DNA from: Arthrospiribacter ruber
GTDB taxonomy: Bacteria; Bacteroidota; Bacteroidia; Cytophagales; Cyclobacteriaceae
Direction: 5' to 3'
Assembly (NCBI RefSeq): GCF_019343195.1
Contig: NZ_RPHB01000009.1
Coordinates: forward strand, 1-64,000
DNA length: 64,000 nt
How positions within the stretch are numbered: the stretch's first letter is position 1; every line of letters begins with the position of its first letter. The position numbers and the translations under genes are program-made. Positions 50,498-59,297 of this stretch are shown here, piece by piece. The notes under the pieces are model-generated. The model was not told where the DNA came from and did not search any database. It saw only the letters and a list, made by a program, of their open reading frames with translations.

Positions 50498-52003
50498 TTA
50501 TTTTGAAGTATCCTTTATAAAATCTGCTAAATCCTTTTTAAACTTTTCGAGGGAAGGCATGTGGGTATAAAACATGTGGCCTGCCTCGTAATAAGTCATG
50601 ATAATATTATCTCTGATTTCCGGCCTCAAGTTCATTTGATCTACAGTATGCTCCACACCATAAAAAACAGTCGCTAGATCATAGTATCCATTCATCATCA
50701 GCACTTTCAGATTGGGATCCTTGTTCATGGCGTCAGCCATGTCAATTGCCGTATTAATAGAAATCATACTTCCCCAACCTTCATTTCCTTTATGCGACCA
50801 ATCCCATCTGAATCCCGGTGAAGCATAGGCTGAGGTCTTGTAGGTGAGGTCTTTGCTTACACCCAAATCTCTATGAAAGTAATCCAAAAATCCAGCTGTG
50901 TAAGCAGGGGAAATGGCATCACTTTGAGGATCGGTAATCGAATACTGATTTTGGGGGATTGGGTTGATCCCTTTAAACCTTGAATCTAGCCTTCCAACAG
51001 TCATACCTTCCTCTCGAAGCAGTTCATTAAAAAACTCGTTTGCTCGCATTCTGAGGTTATTTCTTTTCCATATATCAGAAGAAATCCCCGTGTACTGTTG
51101 CATTTTTGAAGCGATAGCTCCTTTTTCGGAATCCGAAAGCCTTCCTCCCTTAAACAAAGCCGGCATGTATTCCTCTTCCGTAAATGTTCTTACCTCATCC
51201 ACAAAAGCCTCCAAATCCGGAGTTTTATTCGCTATTTTGTCATGATACCAAGCTGTAGCAGCGTAAGAAGGGAAATGTACCAAATAGGAAGTGCTTTCCT
51301 GAACAGGAAACGCCAATGATCGGATATCAAACACAGAAGATACCATTACCACGCCATTGAGCGCATATCCTTTATCCAAAAGATACTTCATCACTCCTGC
51401 ATTTCGCATGGTTCCGTAGCTTTCTCCCAAGAGGTATTTGGGTGATTGTAGCCTATCGTATTCTTTCAAAAACTGCATGATAAACAAGCTGATCGCCCGA
51501 ATATCCTGGTCTACACCCCAAAAATCCTTGCCTTCTGCCTTTCCCACAGGCTTGCTCAGTCCAGTTCCTATAGGGTCCATCATGACAACATCTGCCATAT
51601 CCAAAATGGAAAAATCATTGTTCACCAACTCATAAGGAGCTGCCGGAGTATATCCCGGATCGTTTACCACGATTCTTTTTGGGCCCATTACACCCATATG
51701 AAGCCAGTAGGAAGATGATCCTGGGCCTCCATTGTAAGAAAAAATGATGGGTCTTTTGGAAGGACCATCTTCTTTAAAATATGCAGTAAAACCATGTAGG
51801 GCAATGGGCTCATTGTTTTCGTCCCTTAGCAGCATGGTACCTGCCCTTGTTTTTAGACTGTGGGTAGTCCCTCCTATTCTCACCGTCTGGGTGGAATTAA
51901 AAACTTGGGCTTCTGGAATTTCTTTACTTCCTTCTTTTTCCTGGGCAAAAGCCAAGGAAATTCCAAAGAACAGCAAAAAGGCAAATAAGTTGAATTTTTT
52001 CAT
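50498..52003 (-). CDS. Secreted S10 serine carboxypeptidase-like peptidase
   Basis: A 501-aa serine carboxypeptidase. The signal peptide (MKKFNLFAFLLFFGISLAFAQ) directs export. Active-site elements are in order: oxyanion strand IIFSYNGGPGSSSYWLH, DPIGTGLS, nucleophile serine in YLLGESYGTMRNAG (about residue 195), the aspartate in NGYYDLATVFYG (about 430) and the histidine in YYEAGHMFYTH (about 480). All are intact. It releases C-terminal amino acids in the periplasm. There is no adjacent partner, and it is convergent with the small exported protein gene. Confidence 0.9.
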   Translation of the reverse strand: MKKFNLFAFLLFFGISLAFAQEKEGSKEIPEAQVFNSTQTVRIGGTTHSLKTRAGTMLLRDENNEPIALHGFTAYFKEDGPSKRPIIFSYNGGPGSSSYWLHMGVMGPKRIVVNDPGYTPAAPYELVNNDFSILDMADVVMMDPIGTGLSKPVGKAEGKDFWGVDQDIRAISLFIMQFLKEYDRLQSPKYLLGESYGTMRNAGVMKYLLDKGYALNGVVMVSSVFDIRSLAFPVQESTSYLVHFPSYAATAWYHDKIANKTPDLEAFVDEVRTFTEEEYMPALFKGGRLSDSEKGAIASKMQQYTGISSDIWKRNNLRMRANEFFNELLREEGMTVGRLDSRFKGINPIPQNQYSITDPQSDAISPAYTAGFLDYFHRDLGVSKDLTYKTSAYASPGFRWDWSHKGNEGWGSMISINTAIDMADAMNKDPNLKVLMMNGYYDLATVFYGVEHTVDQMNLRPEIRDNIIMTYYEAGHMFYTHMPSLEKFKKDLADFIKDTSK

Positions 52004-52111
52004 AAAGTGATAGATAAGTGATTTCAGAATGTCAATCTACACATAAACATCAAAAAGGTAAACTTTTGTCAAACTCATTATAAAAGTGGCTTCCTGGCCC
52101 ATATAAACGGA

Positions 52112-52143
52112 TTAATCGGATATAAACGGATATATCCGATTAA
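52112..52143. promoter_or_regulatory. 13-bp perfect inverted repeat upstream of ssb
   Basis: TTAATCGGATATA (52112-52124), six bases, TATATCCGATTAA (52131-52143). ATATAAACGGAT is also directly repeated inside it. It lies 80 bases upstream of the SSB start and could be an operator or leader hairpin. Confidence 0.5.
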
Positions 52144-52222
52144 GCTGATGATAATTTAGAAAAGTCTTTTGAAATTTATCCATGCTTTTTATCAAGCAGT
52201 ATCACTAAAAATCAACAACAAT

Positions 52223-52576
52223 ATGAGCAGTATGAGAAACAGGGTACAGCTGATCGGGAGATTGGGTACCAAACCGGAAATCAAAGAGTTTGAAGGAGGA
52301 AAAATCAAAGCTTCCTTCAGGATGGCCACGAATGATTTTTACAGGAATCAGAAAGGTGAAAGTGTGGAAGAAACGACTTGGCACAATGTGGTAGCCTGGG
52401 ACAAGTCTGCCGAGACGATACAAAAGTACACGGACAAAGGTTCCGAAATAGCCATTGACGGGAAAATTTCAAATAGATCTTGGGAAGACAAAGACGGTAC
52501 TAAAAAGTACATTTCTGAAGTAGTAGTAGACAGTATCCTTCTACTTGGTGAAAGGGTCGCCAAAATGGCAGAATGA
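52223..52576 (+). CDS. ssb: Single-stranded DNA-binding protein, short form
   Basis: A 117-aa OB-fold protein: MRNRVQLIGRLGTKPEIKEF opens the fold, then IKASFRMATNDFYRNQKGE, TTWHNVVAWDKSAETIQKYTDKGSEIAIDGKISNRSW and KYISEVVVDSILLL. It ends VAKMAE right after the fold, so it lacks the disordered linker and acidic DDxxF partner-binding tail of replicative SSB. That suggests an auxiliary SSB, a form common in this phylum. ATG codons at 52223 and 52232 are both possible starts. The longer frame upstream to 52169 is not supported by the family. Confidence 0.9.
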   Translation: MSSMRNRVQLIGRLGTKPEIKEFEGGKIKASFRMATNDFYRNQKGESVEETTWHNVVAWDKSAETIQKYTDKGSEIAIDGKISNRSWEDKDGTKKYISEVVVDSILLLGERVAKMAE

Positions 52577-52579
52577 TTT

Positions 52580-52640
52580 AAAAGGCCGTCGGTATTTTTT
52601 AAAGAAGAAAACCCGTGAACAACTAAACCGGCGGCCTTTA
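52580..52640 (+). terminator. Possible terminator of ssb
   Basis: AAAGGCCGTCGGT (52581-52593) pairs with ACCGGCGGCCTTT (52627-52639), 12 of 13 positions plus one wobble, across a long 33-base loop. It follows the ssb stop directly, but there is no long T run. Confidence 0.4.
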
Positions 52641-52759
52641 CCCCGTCTCCTCTCATGTACTCTTGAGAATCCATCCCTCCTCTATAGCTTGTTTTCCAGG
52701 CCTATATAAAAACTCCACAAAGAATTTTTCCATTCTTCACTTTTGCTTGTTTTTATCAG

Positions 52760-52767
52760 TATTTTTG
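52760..52767 (+). promoter_or_regulatory. -7 promoter element of pfkA
   Basis: TATTTTTG matches TAnnTTTG and predicts a start site about 17 bases before the pfkA ATG. The -33 element is not clear. Confidence 0.5.
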
Positions 52768-52789
52768 AGGATCAATTAGCCTATTGAAC

Positions 52790-53764
52790 ATGAAAAAAAT
52801 AGCAGTTTTAACATCCGGAGGAGATGCTCCGGGAATGAATGCATGCATCAGAGCAGTCGTCCGTACTGCCATTTTTAAAGATTTGGAGATTTACGGCATC
52901 ACCTACGGCTACGAAGGAATGATAAAAGGAATGATCAAAAGAATGCATTCCTATTCTGTAAGTAATATCATCCAGAGAGGCGGAACCATCCTTAAGTCTG
53001 CTAGAAGTGATGAGTTTAGGACCAAAGAGGGCAGAAAAAAAGCATATGAACAATTACAGGCGTTTGGAATAGAGGGATTGATTGTCATTGGTGGAGATGG
53101 AAGCTTCACAGGTGCTAAAGTGTTTTTTGAAGAATATGGTATTCCCACTGTAGGCTGCCCCGGCACTATTGACAATGACATTTATGGCACGGATTATACC
53201 ATTGGTTTTGATACTGCTGTCAATACCGCCTTGGAAGCAATAGATAAAATCAGGGACACCGCGGCTGCACACGACAGGATATTTTTTGTAGAAGTAATGG
53301 GAAGGGATTCCGGATACATTGCGCTGGAATGTGGCATAGGAGGAGGAGCGGAATTTGTCATGATTCCTGAAACAGAAACAGACTTGAAAAAAGTAACTAA
53401 GTCACTGAAAAATCTAAGAAAGTCAAAATCATCTTCCATTATAGTAGTGGCAGAAGGTGATGAGGAAGGAAGTGCAGAGAATATTATGTCAAAGGTTCAG
53501 ACAAAAATCAACGACCCAGATAAGGAGTTTAAGGTCACCACCTTAGGACATATTCAGAGAGGTGGCAACCCAACTGCAAGAGACAGGGTATTGGCTTCCA
53601 GATGTGGTATGGCGGCTGTAGAAGGCCTAATTACTGGTCAACAAAACTGCATGGCAGGTGTTATCAATGGGGAGGTGGTATATACTTCTTTCGAAGATTG
53701 TATCACCAAAACCAAACATTTGAAAGACGACCACCTCAAGTTAATAGAAATTCTAAGCATCTGA
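52790..53764 (+). CDS. pfkA: ATP-dependent 6-phosphofructokinase
   Basis: Phosphorylates fructose 6-phosphate in glycolysis. It has the ATP-binding VLTSGGDAPGMNACIRAVVR, GGDGSFTGA (the glycine typical of ATP rather than pyrophosphate usage), GCPGTIDNDIYGTDYTIGFDTA with the catalytic TIDND, FVEVMGRDSGYIA and LGHIQRGGNPTARDR. At 324 aa it is the classical bacterial length. I start at the ATG at 52790; the frame runs two codons further to a TTG. A gene for a small membrane protein begins 3 bases after its stop. Confidence 0.95.
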   Translation: MKKIAVLTSGGDAPGMNACIRAVVRTAIFKDLEIYGITYGYEGMIKGMIKRMHSYSVSNIIQRGGTILKSARSDEFRTKEGRKKAYEQLQAFGIEGLIVIGGDGSFTGAKVFFEEYGIPTVGCPGTIDNDIYGTDYTIGFDTAVNTALEAIDKIRDTAAAHDRIFFVEVMGRDSGYIALECGIGGGAEFVMIPETETDLKKVTKSLKNLRKSKSSSIIVVAEGDEEGSAENIMSKVQTKINDPDKEFKVTTLGHIQRGGNPTARDRVLASRCGMAAVEGLITGQQNCMAGVINGEVVYTSFEDCITKTKHLKDDHLKLIEILSI

Positions 53765-53767
53765 CAT

Positions 53768-54145
53768 ATGGGATTCATACCAATTATTGCTACACTCAGT
53801 GCAGCAATTTTCCTTTTCTTCATGACTGTAAATTACAGTCTCAATGCTAAAAAGGAAAAAATGCTGAGGCTCCAAAAACAGATTTTGGAAGCCTTAGCAT
53901 CTTTGGGGCTTTTAGGCAATCCAGATCAGAACTTAAGCTCTGAGCAATTGATTGCCCTTAAAAGCATATTTCAGGTTGCCAAGTCCAAATTACAAAAGGA
54001 CAATGCCACTCACTTCTCAACAAAAGTCCAAGAACCATACAGAGAACTCAAAATCACCCTTCTTCAGTACAATAACATCATATCAAAAAAGCCCTACAGC
54101 TTTGTAGCAAAGGCAATGGGACACCAAAAGCTTGAATTAAATTGA
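53768..54145 (+). CDS. Small membrane-anchored protein of unknown function
   Basis: A 125-aa protein with one N-terminal helix (FIPIIATLSAAIFLFFMTVNY). A basic helical segment (LNAKKEKMLRLQKQILEALASL) and a soluble alpha-helical part of about 80 residues follow. It starts 3 bases after pfkA, so both are on one transcript. I do not know a family for it. Confidence 0.7.
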   Translation: MGFIPIIATLSAAIFLFFMTVNYSLNAKKEKMLRLQKQILEALASLGLLGNPDQNLSSEQLIALKSIFQVAKSKLQKDNATHFSTKVQEPYRELKITLLQYNNIISKKPYSFVAKAMGHQKLELN

Positions 54146-54210
54146 TTTCTGTTTTAATGAAAAGCCTATCAAATTGAGTAGAGTAAATACATTTTTTACT
54201 TAAGGGAAAA

Positions 54211-55125
54211 TCACGGATTAATCTGACCTTTGATATAGTCAAGAATTTCATCGAACTGCTCCGGATGAAACCAGTTATAGGTAGGGTCTTTTCTAAACCA
54301 TGTTAATTGTCTTTTGGCATACCTTCTGGAGTTTCTTTTAAGCAATCTTATTGCTTCTTCTCTGTCATATTTACCCTCCAAAAAACCAAAAATCTCAGTG
54401 TATCCTACAGTTTGGAGCGCATTGAGAAACCTTAAAGGAAACAATTTTTCAGCTTCTTCAAATAAACCTTGCTCGACCATATTATCCATTCTCTTTTCAA
54501 TCCTTCGGTACAACTCCTCCCTATCACGCATCAAAGCAACTTTTACCACATGGAACGGCCGTTCTTTTTTTTGCTTGATTCTGTATGAACTAAAAGGCCT
54601 TCCTGTCCCTCTGAACACTTCCAAAGCGCGCATTAGCCTCTGGGGATTTTTGATATCTACAGTTCTATAGTATTCCGGATCCAAGACCTTGATCTGCTCT
54701 TGGAGGTACTCCAACCCAAAAGATGAATAATCAGATATTACCCCTTGTCGGATTTCTGAAGGAATCTCTGGCATTTCATCCATTCCTTCACAGACCACAT
54801 TAATGTACAGCCCTGACCCTCCGGTCAGGATAGCTGTATTTTTTTTCGAAAAAATATCTTCAAGGGCAGATAAGGCATCCTTCTCAAATTCTCCAACATC
54901 ATAATTTTCATGAATAGACTTAGTGTTCACCAAGTGATGTGTGGCCCTTGAAAGTTCATCAGCATTTGGCTTTGCAGTCCCCAATTCGGTTTCCATAAAA
55001 AACTGCCGGCTATCAGCCGATACAATTTCCGTATTCAAAGTATTGGCCAACTTTATGCATAGCTCGGTCTTCCCTACAGCTGTAGGTCCTACAATTACGA
55101 TTAAAAATTTATTTTTCTTTTCCAA
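54211..55125 (-). CDS. miaA: tRNA dimethylallyltransferase
   Basis: Adds the dimethylallyl group to adenosine 37 of tRNAs reading UNN codons. P-loop IVGPTAVGKTELCIKLA, EIVSADSRQFF (the D-S-R-Q signature), GGSGLYINVVCEGMD, and the C-terminal FQTVGYTEI-like LQTVGYTEIFGFLEG and RRYAKRQLTWFRKDP are all present. At 304 aa it is full length. It converges on the pfkA operon and diverges from the response regulator operon by 50 bases. Confidence 0.95.
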   Translation of the reverse strand: MEKKNKFLIVIVGPTAVGKTELCIKLANTLNTEIVSADSRQFFMETELGTAKPNADELSRATHHLVNTKSIHENYDVGEFEKDALSALEDIFSKKNTAILTGGSGLYINVVCEGMDEMPEIPSEIRQGVISDYSSFGLEYLQEQIKVLDPEYYRTVDIKNPQRLMRALEVFRGTGRPFSSYRIKQKKERPFHVVKVALMRDREELYRRIEKRMDNMVEQGLFEEAEKLFPLRFLNALQTVGYTEIFGFLEGKYDREEAIRLLKRNSRRYAKRQLTWFRKDPTYNWFHPEQFDEILDYIKGQINP

Positions 55126-55175
55126 TTCTGTTTTTCTTACATAGTTACTTAACTTGTCAAAAGTATACCATAGTC

Positions 55176-55928
55176 ATGAAAAGTAAAAAAGTATTGATAG
55201 TCGATGACAATGCATTGAACCGAAGGGTATTCGAAAATATTATCGGTCAGGTATACCAGTTTGATTCAGCTGAAAATGGAAATACAGCCCTTTTGAAAAT
55301 CAAAGAGCATCCATTTGATCTGATTCTAATGGATATACAAATGCCTCTGGGAGATGGGATCAATACCTTAAAAAAAATACAAACTGATCAGCTTACAAGC
55401 TCACCTGTTATCGCAGTCTCAGCGTTTGCCAGCAGCAGTGACAGGGATTATTTTTTATCCGTTGGTTTTGATGACTTTATTGCAAAGCCTGTGAAGCCTA
55501 AGATCCTTTTGGAAACTATCCATAGACTTCTCATAAGAAATAACAATGCCGATAACCAGAGCAATACAGACTGGGAAAGTCTCGAATTACTCGATCAAAA
55601 AGTACTTCAGCAACTTATGAAGTACAACAATGCTGAAAATATCAAATTGGTATACACTGACTTTTTTGAGGAATCAGAAAGGTTGCTATCCGAAATAGAG
55701 AACCTCATTGCCAGTGAAAATTTCCCTGAGGTAGGCAATAAATTACATATTTTAAAGGGAAATTCAGGTACTTTAGGGGCCATACAATTGTATAAATTCA
55801 CAGAGAAGTTTGAAAAAAGTATAAAAAACAGCAATTTTGATAATACCTTTGAAGATTATTTATATTTACGGAAGCTTTATAATTCCTTTAAGTTACATTT
55901 TAACGAAAATCAATTATTCAATCTATGA
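55176..55928 (+). CDS. Receiver domain fused to a histidine phosphotransfer (HPt) domain
   Basis: A 250-aa phosphorelay protein. The N-terminal REC domain opens KVLIVDDNALNRR, with Asp53 in LILMDIQMPLGDG, SAFASSSD and FIAKPVKP. After a linker (about 122-145) a C-terminal HPt domain has the phospho-histidine at 191 in KLHILKGNSGTLGA, the H-x-x-K-G signature. REC-HPt without a kinase suggests an intermediate or a phosphate sink; the kinase is elsewhere. Its last four bases overlap the next gene (ATGA). It is first in an operon running to 58926. Confidence 0.9.
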   Translation: MKSKKVLIVDDNALNRRVFENIIGQVYQFDSAENGNTALLKIKEHPFDLILMDIQMPLGDGINTLKKIQTDQLTSSPVIAVSAFASSSDRDYFLSVGFDDFIAKPVKPKILLETIHRLLIRNNNADNQSNTDWESLELLDQKVLQQLMKYNNAENIKLVYTDFFEESERLLSEIENLIASENFPEVGNKLHILKGNSGTLGAIQLYKFTEKFEKSIKNSNFDNTFEDYLYLRKLYNSFKLHFNENQLFNL

Positions 55929-56302
55929 CAAAGTCTAAAAAAGTACTTGTAGCCGAGGACAGTTCGGTCATCATCAACTTGACCAAAAATGTACTTATGT
56001 TTGAAAACTACGAAATCAAAGCAGTCAAAAACGGCGTGCAAGTATTGGAGTCATTAGAAAAAGAGGAATTTGACCTTATATTGATGGATATCAATATGCC
56101 GGTAATGGACGGAATAGAATGCACCAAAGCAATAAGAGCCCTCAACGACAAAGAAAAGTCCAAAATCCCAATTGTTGCCATAACAGGCAATTACAAAAAT
56201 TACACCTTGGATGATTTCAAAAAAGCTGGTTTGGATGATTATGTGCAAAAACCACTGGATTATGACCTCCTTTTGGCTACTGTGAAAAAACACCTCTCAT
56301 AA
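55925..56302 (+). CDS. Single-domain response regulator
   Basis: A 125-aa CheY-like receiver: KVLVAEDSSVIIN, Asp55 in LILMDINMPVMDG, VAITGNYKNY and YVQKPLDYD. There is no output domain, so it acts by protein-protein contact or as a phosphorelay shuttle, most likely exchanging phosphate with the HPt domain of the preceding gene. It overlaps that gene by 4 bases and is followed by a small unknown protein after 16 bases. Confidence 0.9.
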   Translation: MTKSKKVLVAEDSSVIINLTKNVLMFENYEIKAVKNGVQVLESLEKEEFDLILMDINMPVMDGIECTKAIRALNDKEKSKIPIVAITGNYKNYTLDDFKKAGLDDYVQKPLDYDLLLATVKKHLS

Positions 56303-56318
56303 ACTTCCCTCTCAAAAA

Positions 56319-56597
56319 ATGAGTATCAAGTACACGAAAAGTTTTCTGGACAAACTCGAAAATATCTTCGCAGCTTCAGATTATATTTTGCGGTACGAAA
56401 AAGGCAATTTCAAATCCGGCTATTGCATTCTCAAAGAAAGTAAAATTGTCATTATCAATAAGTACTATACTCTTGATGGCAAAATCAATACTCTCATTGA
56501 CATCATCAAGGAAATAGGGTTTAGCCCTAAAGATTTTAATGACAAAAAAATCCAAGACCTGGTAGGGGAATTACAGCAAACCGAATTAAAGCTTTGA
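56319..56597 (+). CDS. Conserved small protein of unknown function
   Basis: A 92-aa cytosolic protein. Its features are a helical opening (SIKYTKSFLDKLENIFAASDYI), three strands (YILRYEKGNFKSGYCILKESKIVIINKYYTLDGK) and a helical end (LIDIIKEIGFSPKDFNDKKIQDLVGELQQTELKL). I think it belongs to a small family frequent in Bacteroidota, but I cannot name a function. Its TGA overlaps the TTG start of the next gene (TTGA). Position in a phosphorelay/metallo-hydrolase/RqcH-like operon is the only hint. Confidence 0.75.
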   Translation: MSIKYTKSFLDKLENIFAASDYILRYEKGNFKSGYCILKESKIVIINKYYTLDGKINTLIDIIKEIGFSPKDFNDKKIQDLVGELQQTELKL

Positions 56598-57358
56598 AAA
56601 TTACATTTTTAGGAACAGGAACGTCCCAAGGAGTACCGGTGATCGCCTGCGATTGCCCGGTCTGCAGCTCGATAGATTACAGAGACAAAAGAACCAGATG
56701 CTCAGTATTTTTGGAAGTTGGAGGTAAACACCTGGTGATAGATACAGGACCGGACTTTAGGACCCAGATTTTACGGGAAAGATTAAATAAACTGGACGCC
56801 ATACTTTTTACCCATGAGCACAAAGACCACACTGCCGGCATGGATGATATCAGACCATTCAATTTTATCCAAAAAAAAGACATGCCCATCTATGGCACAA
56901 AAAGGGTGCTGGCACAGATAAAAAAGGAATTTGCTTACGTTTTTGAAGAAATCAAATACCCCGGAGTACCATCTGTATTGCCCTTTGAAATCAAAAATGA
57001 GGCTTTTACGGTAGAAGGAATAGAAGTCTTACCTATCAAAGTGATGCATTATAGACTACCTGTTTTTGGGTTTAGGATTGGGGATTTTACCTATATCACG
57101 GATGCCAAGACCATAGACGAAACCGAACTTAAAAAAATCAAAGGAACCAAAATCCTTGTTCTCAATGCACTCCAGTTAACGCATCACATTTCACACTTCA
57201 CCTTGGATGAAGCACTGAAAATGGTGGAAAAAATCCAACCTGAAATGGCTTATTTTACTCATATCAGCCACAAGCTGGGAACGCACCAGGAAATAGAATC
57301 CAAGCTTCCTCCCAATGTGCGCCTTGCTTTTGACGGATTGAAAATTGAAATCGCCTGA
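56594..57358 (+). CDS. MBL-fold metallo-hydrolase (PhnP/ElaC-like)
   Basis: A 254-aa metallo-beta-lactamase-fold enzyme. KITFLGTGTSQGVPVIACDCPVC opens it with CxCxxC, a PhnP-type structural zinc site. Then come LVIDTGPDFR, the catalytic THEHKDHTAG (H-x-H-x-D-H) and FTYITDAKTID. The His of VMHYRLPVFGF and THISHKLG complete the site. PhnP-family proteins cleave cyclic phosphodiesters; the natural substrate here is unknown. It begins with TTG, overlapping the stop of the previous gene by 4 bases. Its stop TGA overlaps the ATG of the next (TGATG). Confidence 0.88.
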   Translation: MKITFLGTGTSQGVPVIACDCPVCSSIDYRDKRTRCSVFLEVGGKHLVIDTGPDFRTQILRERLNKLDAILFTHEHKDHTAGMDDIRPFNFIQKKDMPIYGTKRVLAQIKKEFAYVFEEIKYPGVPSVLPFEIKNEAFTVEGIEVLPIKVMHYRLPVFGFRIGDFTYITDAKTIDETELKKIKGTKILVLNALQLTHHISHFTLDEALKMVEKIQPEMAYFTHISHKLGTHQEIESKLPPNVRLAFDGLKIEIA

Positions 57359-58926
57359 TGCATCTCAATTATCACTTTTTAAAATTCCTTTGCCCCGAAC
57401 TCAAAAAAGCTTTTTTGGGAAAATCCATCTATGAATGTTTCTCCCAAAACAAAGACGAGTTGGTCATTGGATGCAGTGATGGAACAGATCAGCGCTACAT
57501 CAGGGCAAATCTACTTCCTGTGATTTCTACGCTAGCTTTTCCCGAAGATTTCAAAAGAAGTAAAAAAAATACCATCTCTCTTTTTCCGGAAATAATCGGA
57601 AAAACAGTTACAAACATCCAGGTCTATGAAAATGAAAGGGCATTTTGGATGGACCTGGATCAAAACATAAGGTTGGTATTCAAACTTCATGGCACAAGAA
57701 GCAATGTCCTGATTTATGAACATGAAAATCCTCTTCCATCCCTTCTTTTTAGGAATGAGCTGAGAGATGACAAATCCCTGGACCAAAAGAGCCTCAATGT
57801 CAGCTTGGATTTAGGTTTTGACCGTTTTGCCAATGTGGAAGGCAATGCTTCAAAGTTCATCCCTACTTTGGGAAAAATTCCAAGAAACTGGTTAAAGGAA
57901 AAGGGTTACATCGAAGCAGATCTGAAAAGAAAATGGTCGCTCATTCAGGAACTTATCGACTTATTGGACACTCCTTTGTTCAGCATAGTCAAAGAGGATC
58001 AAGATTACTTTCTCAGCACACTGCCTGCTGCAAACCCTATCTTCCAAACCTCCGATCCAATAGAGGCTTGCAATGAGCTTTTTCGATATAAAGTAGTCAT
58101 TCAGGCTTTTGAAAAAGAGAAAAAACACTGGATAAAATACTTCGAGGATCAAAAGAAAAAAGCGCAATCTTATCTTGAAAAAACAGAAAGCAAACTCAAA
58201 AGTCTTCAGACAGAAGCTTCACCTGCGCAGGCAGCCGATGTGATCATGGCCAACCTGCATCAAATTAAACCTGGGACCGAAAAAATCGAACTGTTTAATT
58301 TCTATACCCAAAAAGAAGAAGTATTCCGTCTTAAAAAGAATCTTAGCCCCCAACGCTTTGCTGAATCTCTGTATAGGAAATCCAAAAACCGTCAGGTAGA
58401 AATCCAACACCTGGAAGAAAACCTCCAAGCCAAACAAAATCAATTGGACTTGGCCGAAAATAAAATCAGGGATTTGGAAAGCATAAGTCATTTCCGTCAG
58501 TTGAAAAGCTTTGTAAAAGACAATAACCTTACACAACAACAGAAAGAAAAAGAAGAACAAGTTCCCTTCAAAAGATTTGAAGTGGAAGGATTTGAAATTC
58601 TTGTAGGAAAATCCGCCAAATCAAATGACGAGATGCTAAGGAGGTATGCCTGGAAGGAAGACCTGTGGCTTCATGCCAAAGATGTATCCGGATCCCATGT
58701 CCTGATCAAGTATAAATCAGGGGTGAATTTTCCTAAATCCGTCATAGAAAATGCCGCTGAGCTGGCAGCTTTTTATTCAAAAAACAAAAATGAAAGTCTT
58801 GCTGCCGTCATATATACCCCTGTGAAATATGTACGAAAGGTGAAAGGAAGCGCTCCCGGCGCAGTGATGGTGGACAAAGAAAAGGTAGTGATGGCAGTAC
58901 CAAAAAGCCCAAGAGAAGTACTTTGA
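57358..58926 (+). CDS. rqcH: NFACT-family protein (RqcH/FbpA-like)
   Basis: A 522-aa member of the Rqc2/Tae2 family, which binds obstructed large ribosomal subunits and adds alanine tails to stalled nascent chains. The NFACT-N domain (about 1-200: YHFLKFLCPELKKAFLGK, IRLVFKLHGTRSNVLIY, FRNEL) is followed by two long coiled coils (FEDQKKKAQSYLEKTESKLKSL; RQVEIQHLEENLQAKQNQLDLAENKIRDLE). The NFACT-R domain has AWKEDLWLHAKDVSGSHVLIK and VKGSAPGAVMVDKEK. The helix-hairpin-helix part is short. It is shorter than Firmicute RqcH, as is usual in this phylum. It is last in its operon and abuts the stop of the converging gene. Confidence 0.88.
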   Translation: MHLNYHFLKFLCPELKKAFLGKSIYECFSQNKDELVIGCSDGTDQRYIRANLLPVISTLAFPEDFKRSKKNTISLFPEIIGKTVTNIQVYENERAFWMDLDQNIRLVFKLHGTRSNVLIYEHENPLPSLLFRNELRDDKSLDQKSLNVSLDLGFDRFANVEGNASKFIPTLGKIPRNWLKEKGYIEADLKRKWSLIQELIDLLDTPLFSIVKEDQDYFLSTLPAANPIFQTSDPIEACNELFRYKVVIQAFEKEKKHWIKYFEDQKKKAQSYLEKTESKLKSLQTEASPAQAADVIMANLHQIKPGTEKIELFNFYTQKEEVFRLKKNLSPQRFAESLYRKSKNRQVEIQHLEENLQAKQNQLDLAENKIRDLESISHFRQLKSFVKDNNLTQQQKEKEEQVPFKRFEVEGFEILVGKSAKSNDEMLRRYAWKEDLWLHAKDVSGSHVLIKYKSGVNFPKSVIENAAELAAFYSKNKNESLAAVIYTPVKYVRKVKGSAPGAVMVDKEKVVMAVPKSPREVL

Positions 58927-59295
58927 CTATTGGGGAGAAAGAAGTGGTCTTCGGGGAGGCCCCAAACTGATTTTGTTGAATCCCCTTACCAATACCACTG
59001 TTCCTGCAATCCCTATGGCTCCACCTGTATACAGCAGCGCTTCACCAAGTTCAGGCCTTGTACCCAAAAGTTGCCCTCCAATTATAGTTACTGTATAACC
59101 CAATGTGGCTACAAGAATCCCTCTTTTTAGTTGCTTTTGGGAATTGTAGAGATTGAGGTTGATATCATATACTTCTTTTTCAAGCAGAAGAACCGTTTTT
59201 TCAAGACTATCCAACCTGGCATTCATCTGACTTTGGCCATTTGAATTGATAATGAGTACAAAAAATAGAAATACTAAGCATCCGAAATTTTTCAT
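58927..59295 (-). CDS. Small exported coiled-coil membrane protein
   Basis: A 122-aa protein: signal peptide MKNFGCLVFLFFVLIINSNGQ, coiled coil (RLDSLEKTVLLLEKEVYDINLNLY), then two hydrophobic segments (GILVATLGYTVTIIGGQLL and ALLYTGGAIGIAGTVVLVRGF). It ends in a proline-rich tail. It starts 2 bases after the LytTR regulator stop, so it is the third gene of the LytS-LytTR operon. Its stop directly abuts the stop of the converging NFACT gene. No known family. Confidence 0.7.
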   Translation of the reverse strand: MKNFGCLVFLFFVLIINSNGQSQMNARLDSLEKTVLLLEKEVYDINLNLYNSQKQLKRGILVATLGYTVTIIGGQLLGTRPELGEALLYTGGAIGIAGTVVLVRGFNKISLGPPRRPLLSPQ

Positions 59296-59297
59296 AT

